From NCBI GenBank assembly GCA_007570785.1, contig ML660777.1, positions 7,478,866 through 7,542,865 on the forward strand: DNA of 64,000 nucleotides. The letters are read 5' to 3'. The notes under the pieces were generated by a model. That model ran no database searches and was not told where the DNA came from. It worked only from the letters and a program-made list of their open reading frames with translations. This DNA is from Antilocapra americana (taxonomy: Eukaryota > Chordata > Mammalia > Artiodactyla > Antilocapridae). Positions 57,145-64,000 of the stretch are shown one piece after another. The first letter of the stretch is position 1. The number at the start of each line of letters is the position of its first letter. The translations under genes and the position numbers were made by a program.

Positions 57145-57860
57145 ATTAGTTTTCTAATACTACAGTAACAAATTATCAAACCTTTAGTACTTTAAAACTG
57201 CACAAATATGTTATCTTACAGTTCTTGAAGTCAGAGTCTAACCTTGGTAAGCAGGGCTCCACTCCTTTTGCAGGTTCTGGGAAGAATGTCTCTATGTTTT
57301 TTCTAGTTTCGAGGGATTCCCTTGGCTCATAGCCCCACGTTTATCTTGTTGTTGTTTAATTGCTAAGTCGTGTCTGAGTCTTTTTGTGATCCCATGGCCT
57401 GTAGCCTGCCAGACTCCTCTGTCCATGGGATTTCCCAGGCAAGAATTATGGAGTAGATGGCCACTTCCTTCTCCAGGAGATCTTCCTGATGCAGAGAAGA
57501 GATCGAACCTACATCTCCTTCATTGGCAGCCAAATTCTTTACCACTGACCCACCAGGGAAGCCCTCATAGCTCTATACTCCATCCTAAAGTCAGCAGTAT
57601 AGCAGCTTCCAGTCTCTCTCTCTCCTTCTTGGCTTTTGGTTTCAGAATGCCTTTACTCTAATCCCCCCACCTCCTTATTACAAGAACCCTTATGATTATG
57701 TTGGGACCACACGTGTAGTCCAGGCAATTTCACTGTCAGAAAACCCTTCATACACAATGTCTGTTTTGCCATAAAAGGTAACATATTCAGTGGTTGCTGG
57801 AAACTAGGGCACAAACATCTCTCAGGGTTCACATCAGGATAACATATCCCAAATGATATC
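57145..57860 (-). mobile_element. MaLR/MLT1-like LTR interrupted by a SINE
   Basis: Reverse-orientation LTR: TATTAGTTTTCTAATACTAC, ATGTTATCTTACAGTTCTTG, TCCCTTGGCTCATAGCCCC, then after the SINE CTCATAGCTCTATACTCCAT, AGAACCCTTATGATTATGTT and TTTTGCCATAAAAGGTAACA. The SINE at about 57,342-57,564 splits it. Related in outline to the fragment at 39,430-39,600. Subfamily uncertain; no internal retroviral sequence. Confidence 0.6.
57342..57564 (-). mobile_element. Bov-tA SINE nested in an LTR
   Basis: Reverse complement: a GTTGTTGTTTAATTGCTAAG tail, TGATCCCATGGCCTGTAGCC, AAGAATTATGGAGTAGATGG, GAGATCGAACCTACATCTCC and ACCCACCAGGGAAGCCC head. CTCATAGC lies on both sides (57,330-57,337 and 57,565-57,572), separated from the tail on the left by a few bases. 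Confidence 0.93.
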
Positions 57861-57964
57861 AATCTAAAAGCCAAGAAGAGAGAACATCTCCACATACCAG
57901 CTAAAGAGAAATAAATCAGAAAATCTGTATGAAAATGAAGAAGTTTAAGAAAAGCAGTGAAAGG

Positions 57965-58070
57965 CAGTGTCTAGACCAGGAGCCACATATCTCTTTTTAT
58001 AAATAATGTTTTATTGGAAAATAATCATGTTCATTCATTTTTATGTTGCCTATGGTTGTTATACTAAATT
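57965..58070. repeat. Old mammalian interspersed repeat, class undetermined
   Basis: TGTCTAGACCAGGAGCCACA followed by AATAATGTTTTATTGGAAAA and ATGTTGCCTATGGTTGTTAT matches a widespread old mammalian repeat (usual form AAATAAAGTTTTATTGGAAC). I recognise the phrase pattern but cannot assign the family with confidence. Confidence 0.4.
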
Positions 58071-58083
58071 TTGAAATGAACAT

Positions 58084-58510
58084 TCTACTAAATTCCTAGG
58101 GCTGCTTAACAAAGTGCTTCAAGCTGTATACATTTTTTCTCTAGTAGTTCTAGAGGGTAGAAGTCCAAAATCTGTAAGTTCATACATTACTTGAAGGTTC
58201 TAGGGGAGGAATATTTCTTTTAGCTCTTACTGGTTTCAGCAATCCTTGACATTCCTTACTTTATAGAGAGTTAGTCCAGTCTCTGTTTCCATCTGCAAAT
58301 GGCCTCTTCTCTGTACATTGTTCTCCAAATTTTTCTATTGCTAAAAATATACCAGTCATTGTCTCGGGCCTACTCCTATCCCGTATGATCTCACCTTAAC
58401 TTGATTATATATATCTGCATGGCCTATTTCCAAATAAGGTCACATTCAGAGATTCCCAGGGTTGAACTTCAGCATACCTTTTTTGAGAGAACACAATTCA
58501 ACCCATAACA
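58084..58510 (-). mobile_element. MLT1-like LTR
   Basis: A fairly complete reverse-orientation MLT1-type LTR: CTAAATTCCTAGGGCTGCTT, AGTTCTAGAGGGTAGAAGTC, CAGCAATCCTTGACATTCC, TACCAGTCATTGTCTCGGGC, ATGATCTCACCTTAACTTGA, ATTTCCAAATAAGGTCACAT and AACACAATTCAACCCATAAC. It appears to be a solo LTR; TSD not defined. Confidence 0.75.
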
Positions 58511-58613
58511 GGTATCAAAAAGTACTTCAAATGTTTTCCTAAGATGGAAAGTAACAGTTATCTTAGCTCACATTCTGCTTGACATCAATCAGTGGTAGGC
58601 TTTCATGACACTT

Positions 58614-58830
58614 TGTGCTAAATTGCTTCAGTTGTGTCCAGCTCTGTGTGACCTATGGACTGTAGACCACCAAGCTCCTCTATCCATGGGATTCTCCCGG
58701 CACGAATACTGGAGTGGATTGCCATGCCCTCCTCCAGAGGATCTTCACGACCCAGGGATCGAACTTGACTCTCTTATGTCTCCTGCATTGGCAGGTAGGT
58801 TCTTTACTGCTAGTGACACCTGGGAAGCCC
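58614..58830 (-). mobile_element. Bov-tA SINE with TSD
   Basis: Reverse complement: GTGCTAAATTGCTTCAGTTG, GCACGAATACTGGAGTGGAT, GACCCAGGGATCGAACTTGA and GTGACACCTGGGAAGCC head. TCATGACACTTTG (58,603-58,615) and TCATACCACTTCA (58,831-58,843) are imperfect matches. Confidence 0.93.
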
Positions 58831-58937
58831 TCATACCACTTCATATAAATACCAGATCCCTCCAGAAAAGGGAAAAAATTAAGTCATTTCAATGGTAGCC
58901 TAATAAAATTGCATTTGAAATAGAAATACTAACGATG

Positions 58938-59141
58938 CAGTGTGTGCTCAGTCATGTCCGACTCTTTGCAACCTCAAGAAGAGTAGCCCACCAGGCTCCT
59001 TTGTCCATGGAATTCTCCAGGCATGAATCCTGTAGTGGACTGCCATTTCCTATTCTAGGGGATCTTCATGACCCAGGAACTGAGCATGCATTTCTGTGTT
59101 GCCTGCATTGGCAGGAGGATTCTTTACCACATGCCACCTGT
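58938..59141 (-). mobile_element. Bov-tA SINE
   Basis: Reverse complement: GTGTGTGCTCAGTCATGTCC, GCATGAATCCTGTAGTGGAC, GACCCAGGAACTGAGCATGC and CATTGGCAGGAGGATTCTTT. The outer head is shortened. Confidence 0.92.
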
Positions 59142-59393
59142 ACATTCAAAGTCATGATGTCTTCCATGAGTAAGTTCTTCTGGTTCCCATGTAATCACAT
59201 AGCCATATTTGAAAAACTAGATGTATACTCTTCTTTATTTTGTTTTCAGGTCTTATTTCTAATTCTCTTTGGTAAAGTTATTCATGCTCTTAACCTTATA
59301 TGTCCCCAAACTTAGAGAATATATCATTGAGTAGCATACACATAAAAATATAATGAATGTCATTTATTTCTCTACAGCCAGAGTAAAATTTTG
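59142..59393. other. Unassigned AT-rich DNA
   Basis: Short interval before the L1 target site; nothing recognised. Confidence 0.45.
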
Positions 59394-59965
59394 AAGTGCT
59401 ACTTTCTTTTTTTTTTTTTTTTTTTAGCATAATGTACTTTTATTTATTTATTTATTTATTTTTTATTGTTTTTTCCATACATTGTCATGATATCACCATG
59501 GGTTTACATATGCTTCCCCTCCGGAACCCCTCCTCCCTCCTCCCTCCCCCCCGGGAAATCTCGCTGCACCAGCCCCGAGCATCAATCCTGGGCTGGCGAT
59601 TGATTAGACACATGACAATTAACATTGAAAGCATAAGACCAGAAACTATAAAACTCCTAGAGGATAACATAGGCAAAACACTCTCTGCCATAACCCAAAG
59701 CGGGATACTCCATGACCCACCTCCCAGAATATTGGAAATAAAAACACGAATAAACAAATGGGACCTAATTAAAATTAAAAGCTTTTGCACAACAAAGGAA
59801 ACTATAAGCAAGGTGAAAAGACAGCCTTCAGAATGGGAGAAAATAATAGCCAATGAAGCAACAGACAAACAATTAATCTCAAAAATATACAAACAACTCC
59901 TGCAGCTCCATTCTAGAAAAATAAACAACCCAATTAAAAAAGTGGGCCAAAGTGCTACTTTCTTT
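59394..59965 (-). mobile_element. L1 LINE with 5' inversion and perfect 16-bp TSD
   Basis: A compact L1. The 3' UTR (about 59,438-59,626) lies on the minus strand, including the C-rich tract at 59,527-59,551. The piece at about 59,627-59,949 is ORF2 sequence on the plus strand. AAGTGCTACTTTCTTT is exact at 59,394-59,409 and 59,950-59,965. The poly(A), seen as T, is split: a T-run at 59,407-59,425, then AGCATAATGTAC, then TTTATTTATTTA-type sequence. The identical TSD suggests a younger insertion than the L1 at 18.0-20.7 kb. Confidence 0.96.
59627..59949 (+). pseudogene. L1 ORF2 internal fragment (inverted segment)
   Basis: An uninterrupted frame of about 107 codons: [60 protein letters not shown] and SRKINNPIKK. 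It corresponds to part of the ORF2 C-terminal region also present at 18.9-19.2 kb minus, without stop or frameshift. It has no RT or endonuclease motif. Confidence 0.93.
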
Positions 59966-60008
59966 ACAGTTTCGTTATTTGGAATAAATTTTATCTAGAC
60001 CTCTCTTT

Positions 60009-60202
60009 TAGGACTTCTCTGGTAGCTCAGCTGATAAAAAATCCGCCTGCAATGTAGGAGACTCTGGTTCAATTCCCAGGTTGGAAAGATCCCCTGGAGA
60101 AGGGAATGGTTACCCACTCCAGTATTCTGGCCTGGATAATTCTGTGGACTGTATAGTCCATGGGGTCACAAAGAGTTGGACTCTACTGAGCGAATTTCAC
60201 AA
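60009..60202 (+). mobile_element. Bov-tA SINE with 10-bp TSD
   Basis: Sense copy: TAGGACTTCTCTGGTAGCTC head, GGTTCAATTCCCAGGTTGGA, GGAATGGTTACCCACTCCAG and GTCACAAAGAGTTGGACTCT with a short end. ACCTCTCTTT is exact at 59,999-60,008 and 60,203-60,212. Confidence 0.95.
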
Positions 60203-60212
60203 ACCTCTCTTT

Positions 60213-60511
60213 GTTTTTCAGTGGCTAAGTATATTTTATTTCTCTGCTGCCTGTTAAATTGAAGCTGCAGTCTCAGAGATTGTCTTATTTTGTAAATATA
60301 TCCAAAGGGTTAAGCCTTTCTAATAATTATAATATGTGATTATAAAAGTTCTCTGTATGTGATGTTTACTTAATGGGAACCACAGATGCTCTGATTCAGG
60401 GGGATGATGTATCCTTTTGGAGTTCTGTATTGCCTCTCTTAAGGCTGAAAGGGATGAATACAGAGTTTTAGAAATGTAGATGGAGGGGGAGGTGGTTAGT
60501 TACCTCCTAAG
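60213..60511. other. Unassigned intergenic DNA
   Basis: About 300 bp with no gene or repeat recognised. Confidence 0.45.
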
Positions 60512-60716
60512 TTAGGACTTAGGTCACCAAGTCCTATCCAGCTCTTGCGACCCCATGGGCTGTAGTCTGCCCAGCTCCTCTAACCATGGGATTCTTCAGG
60601 CAAGAATACTGGAGTGGGTTGCAATTTCCTTTTCCAGGAGATCCTCCCAATCCAGGAATCAAACCCAGGTCTCCTGCCTGAAAGGTAGATTTTTACCCAC
60701 GAGTTATGAAGGAAGA
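60512..60716 (-). mobile_element. Bov-tA SINE
   Basis: Reverse complement: TTAGGACTTAGGTCACCAAG, CTTGCGACCCCATGGGCTGT, AAGAATACTGGAGTGGGTTG and CAGGAATCAAACCCAGGTCT. The head is diverged. Confidence 0.92.
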
Positions 60717-61019
60717 GCCGGTCATAAATTAGGGGGAAACGTCATACCATAATATTTGTTTTGGAAAAAAAATCATCCTTACTTCTGATCATTATTTTCT
60801 GTTAATAAGTTTGGCTCATTAGATACATTTTCCTCACAAATTACAGAATGTTTCAAATATTTTTATGAAGAAGAAATGTTCTTGTAATATTATTAATATT
60901 TTTACAGAAGAAAATCATATATAAATATGATCTATACAGAGGCAAACTATCATGAAGCAGATTTACTCATGCATTTGTTTATGCTCATATTACTCTCTAT
61001 AAAATTTTGTAATTATCAT
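60717..61019. other. Unassigned AT-rich DNA
   Basis: Nothing recognised. Confidence 0.45.
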
Positions 61020-61049
61020 TCATCATATTTTATTATACTCATTCATTTA

Positions 61050-61168
61050 TATGACTGTCACTCCTTCTAAACTGTTAAGACCTTCAAGGTAAGACAATGA
61101 TTCATTTATCTCTGTAACCACTACCTGTGTTCTAACATATGGTAGTCATTTAATAAATGTTTGGGGCT
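61050..61168 (+). repeat. L2 LINE 3' end
   Basis: CACTCCTTCTAAACTGTTAA, GACCTTCAAGGTAAGACAAT, TTCATTTATCTCTGTAACCA and GTAGTCATTTAATAAATGTT follow the L2 3' terminus order (CTAGACTGTGAGCTC, TTGAGGGCAGG, AATAAATATTTG). Confidence 0.7.
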
Positions 61169-61659
61169 TAAAAAAATAAATTAAGAATAAACTGGCATAG
61201 TTCCTAGTAATTAAGTAGTGTATGCACATGCAATAAAAACTGAATATGCAAATAAGTCATAATGAATTTTATTTAAGAGACATTAAATATATATAAATTG
61301 AAATTTTATATTGATTGAAAGCATGCCATATGCTATGGTGGTGTTCTGCTTTGTTCAATTTAACGAGGAAGATGGCAAGTAAACTTCATATATTCCAAGA
61401 AATTGGGACTCCACAAAGTTCCTAATAGGATGTTTAGAAGAAAAGTAGATTTTGTATACAACTCTGTATGCAACTTAATTTTATGTAAGGTATATATGTC
61501 AATATAAATTAAATGTTATAGATAATTTTTCATTTTATACTTAACAGTAATATTTCAGAATAGACTCAACAAATATATACTGAATTTTGATTTGATTCAA
61601 ATTTTTAAACTCTCTGTTTTTATACATTTAATTATTATCACATTAAAAATACTTTTTCT
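61169..61659. other. Unassigned AT-rich DNA
   Basis: No gene or repeat recognised. Confidence 0.5.
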
Positions 61660-61778
61660 CTATTTTATAAATAAGTAATTTATAGGCTTAGATATATTTC
61701 TAAGATGAAATAGCTAGCAAGATTTGGAGTTAGAGCCTGATTATTTCTGATTCTATACCCATATTATTTCTATTTTCA
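61660..61778 (-). repeat. MIR SINE remnant
   Basis: TATTTTATAAATAAGTAATT, GATGAAATAGCTAGCAAGAT and TTTGGAGTTAGAGCCTGATT follow a MIR core in reverse orientation (TTTTACAGATGAGG, CACAGCTAGTAAG, GCCAGGATTCGAACC order). Confidence 0.6.
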
Positions 61779-62219
61779 AAGACATAATAGTGTGATGGTA
61801 AATATTTCATAGCTAGCTAGAAGTGGTTGGGTCTGATTTATTGCATATACTGATTTTCATGGCACAAATACTCTTACCTTGACTCATTTCCAGCTATCAA
61901 TACCATTTCAATGAAACTGGAGTTAAAAATAAAATTTAACTCTTGGGGGCTAGTAACAAGCATCTCCAACACACCCCTGGAAAAACAAATGATTCTGTTA
62001 TGGACAGCTATAATATTAGGAAACACAGTCATAGCAAAGACATCGATTATTCGGGCTGCTAATACCGAATTAAGACAGCAAGAAATGGCATTAGGGGTTT
62101 AAAAAATCAAGAAATAGTAGGCAGACATGGTGAAATCAAGGATTTCCAGTGGTTAGATACCAGGAGAGAACACAAGATTACAAATGAGAAAATTCACAAA
62201 ATTCTTATATATTCAGCAC
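61779..62219. other. Unassigned DNA containing a 63-codon frame
   Basis: The plus frame 61,911-62,102 (SISNTPLEKQMILLWTAIIL and IRAANTELRQQEMALGV) is embedded in sequence less AT-rich than its flanks. I do not recognise the product. It lacks an identifiable exon structure or promoter and could be a decayed retroelement or chance. Confidence 0.35.
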
Positions 62220-62279
62220 ACCCATGTCTCATTATGAGATATTTTATAAATTATGTCTTTCAAATAGTATGATCTTTAA

Positions 62280-62412
62280 TTACAAAATATGGAAACAATT
62301 CAGATACCAGTTAGCACAATTATAAATAAAGGGTACAAAAGTCATATAATGGAATACTGTACAGCAGTGAAAAAGAATGAGCTACTGCCCAAGTTAGCAT
62401 GGATGAACTTCA
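62280..62412 (+). mobile_element. Ancient L1 ORF2 3' fragment
   Basis: ATATGGAAACAATTCAGATA, TAATGGAATACTGTACAGCA, GTGAAAAAGAATGAGCTACT and GCATGGATGAACTTCAATA match the conserved C-terminal end of L1 ORF2 in sense direction. Short and diverged. A BovB 3' end lies immediately to its right. Confidence 0.75.
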
Positions 62413-62417
62413 ATAAT

Positions 62418-64000
62418 ATTCAGTTCAGTTCATTTCAGTCACTCAGTTGTGTCTGACTCTGTGACCCCATGATCTGCAGCACACCAGCACCAACCCACAG
62501 AGTTCACTCAAACTCATGTCCTTTGAGTTGGTCATGCCATCCAACCATCTCATCCTCTGTCGTCCCCTTCTCCTGTCTTCAATCTTTCCAAGCATCAGGG
62601 TCTTTTCCAATGAGTCCGTTCTTCACATCAGGTGGCCAAAGTTATTGGAGTTTCAATTTCAACATCAGTCCTTCCAATGAATATTCAGGACTGAGCTCCT
62701 TTAGGATGGACTGGTTTGATCTCCTTGCAGTCCACAGGATTCTCAAGAGTCTTCTCCAACACCACATTCAAAAGGATCAATTCTTCAGTGCTCAGCTTTC
62801 TTTAGAGTCCAACTCTCACAACCATACTACTGGAAAAACCATAACTCTGACTAGGCGGATCTTGGTCAGCAAAGTAATGTCTCTGCTTTTTAATATGCTG
62901 TCTAGGTTGGTCATAACCTTTTTTTCCAAGGAACAAGCGTCTTTGGATTTCATGGCTGTAGTCATCAGTTGTAGTGATTTGGGAGTCCAAAAAAAAATAA
63001 AATCTGTCACTGTTTCCATTGTTTTCCCATCCGTTTGCCATGAAGTGATGGGACCAGATGCCATGATCTTAGTTTTTTGAATGTTGAACTTCAAGCCAAC
63101 TTTCTCACTCTCCTCTTTCACTTTCATCAAGAGGCTCTTTAGTTCTTCTTCACTTTCTGCCATAAGGGGGGTGTCATCTGCATATTTGAGGTTATTGATA
63201 TTTCTCCCAGCAATCTTGAATCCAGCTTGTGCTTCTTCCAGCCCAACATTTTGGATGATGTACTCTGCATGTAAGTTAAATAAGCAGGGATACAATATAC
63301 AGCCTTGACCTACTTCTTTCCATTTTCTTTTCATGGAACCAGTCTTTTGTTCCATATCCAGTTCTACCTGTTGCTTCTTGAACTGCATACAGATTTCTCA
63401 GGAGGCAGGTAAGGTGGTCTGGTATTCCCATCTCTTGAGGAATTTTCCACAATTTGTTGTGATCCACATAGTCAAAGGCTTTGGCATAGTCAATAAAGCA
63501 GAAGTGGATGTTTTTCTGGAACTCTCTTGCTTTTTTGATGATCCAGTGGATGTTGGCAATTGGATCTCTGGTTCCTCTCCCTTTTCTAAATCCAGCTTGG
63601 ACATCTGGAAGTTCATGGTTCATGTACTGCTGAAACCTGGCTTGGAGAATTTTGAGCATCACTTTGCTAGACTGTGAGATGAGTGCAATTGTGCAGTAGT
63701 TTGAGCATTCTTTAGCATAGGCCAAAAACAAAATCTCTTGACTTCCTAGTTTTGCATTCCAGTCCCCTATGATAAAAAGGACATCTTTTTTGGATGTTAG
63801 TTCTAGAAGGTCTTGTAGGTCTTTATAGAAATGTTCAACTTCAGCTTTTTCAGCATTACTGGTTGGGGCATAGACTTGGATTACTGTGATATTGAATGGT
63901 TTGCCTTGGAAACAAAAAGAGTTCATTCTGTCATTTTTGAGATTGCATCCAAGTACTGCATTTCAGATTCTTTTGTTGACTTTGAGGGCTACTGCATTTT
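62418..64000 (-). mobile_element. BovB LINE with internal deletion, running off the window
   Basis: Reverse complement: TTCAGTTCAGTTCATTTCAG terminus at 62,418, C-terminal and RT region with YADD codons at 63,173-63,184, then a jump at about 63,718-63,735 from RT N-terminal sequence (AAAGAATGCTCAAACTAC on the minus strand) directly to the endonuclease (GGAAGTCAAGAGATT). Roughly 0.85-1 kb of linker is missing relative to the copy at 13.1-16.2 kb. The endonuclease continues to the window edge. Confidence 0.94.
63276..63926 (-). pseudogene. BovB endonuclease-RT in-frame fusion
   Basis: A 216-codon frame. It starts inside the endonuclease (NITVIQVYAPTSNAEKAEVE, then KDVLFIIGDWNAKLGSQE), crosses the deletion junction through ILFLAYA, and continues in the RT (KECSNYCTIALISQSSKVML, RKGRGTRDPIANIHWIIKKA, FCFIDYAKAFDYVDHNKLW). 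The deletion therefore preserved the frame. A downstream frame (62,816-63,388) carries NINNLKYADDTPLMA (motif C). The endonuclease C-terminal catalytic residues are lost, so activity is not expected. Confidence 0.9.

Noticed and set aside
62469..63080. A 203-codon plus-strand frame
   Set aside because: Antisense of BovB. Similar serine-rich plus-strand frames recur wherever BovB lies on the minus strand (for example 13,156-13,539 and 45,967-46,554).
1..64000. Search for a novel defence, toxin or operon-like system
   Set aside because: The window is mammalian intergenic DNA dominated by retroelements; no clustered unknown coding genes were found.

Overview
The window is ruminant (pecoran) nuclear DNA from an AT-rich, gene-poor region. 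The diagnosis rests on repeat content. BovB (RTE-clade) LINEs and their derived Bov-tA SINEs (tRNA-like head plus BovB 3' tail) occur on both strands throughout. Three 3' ends of a bovine-type L1, with the G-rich 3' UTR tract, are also present. No multi-exon gene, no functional RNA gene and no bacterial or phage-like system was found. The species cannot be fixed from the sequence alone.

Layout. 1-2.4 kb: L1 3' end, an MLT1-like LTR and a MIR remnant. 2.8-9.9 kb: several Bov-tA copies and three BovB pieces; the one at 7.05-8.84 kb has matching target-site duplications (TSDs) and a SINE-derived patch inside it. 10.3-12.3 kb: decayed ancient L1 ORF2. 13.1-16.2 kb: a nearly full-length BovB on the minus strand, with endonuclease and reverse transcriptase recognisable but frameshifted. 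18.0-20.7 kb: an L1 whose two halves point in opposite directions (twin priming). 20.8-21.2 kb: an intronless copy of the complex I gene NDUFC1. 22.0-26.9 kb: mostly unassigned AT-rich DNA with one MIR. 26.9-37.3 kb: about ten Bov-tA copies, a (CA)n microsatellite and a rearranged BovB. 37.3-42.2 kb: sparse in young repeats, with an MLT1-like fragment, a pair of octamer motifs and an old L1. 42.2-50 kb: BovB ends, a SINE/BovB pair sharing one target sequence, and an endogenous-retrovirus integrase remnant. 50.5-51.3 kb: a GC-richer block that may be LTR-derived. 51-57 kb: mostly unassigned, with SINEs and a BovB. 57.1-60.7 kb: two LTRs, five Bov-tA copies and a second twin-primed L1 with a perfect 16-bp TSD. 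62.4-64 kb: a BovB running off the window edge, with an in-frame internal deletion.

Most of what can be read is retrotransposition history: L1 and BovB enzymes made the insertions, and Bov-tA and NDUFC1 are copies moved by those enzymes. The observations most worth checking are the two twin-primed L1s, the short apparent 3' transduction on the younger one, the shared target site at 45.7-46.6 kb, and the NDUFC1 retrocopy with an open but stop-less frame. I found no convincing new biological system. Element boundaries without a TSD are approximate, and family names were assigned by eye.
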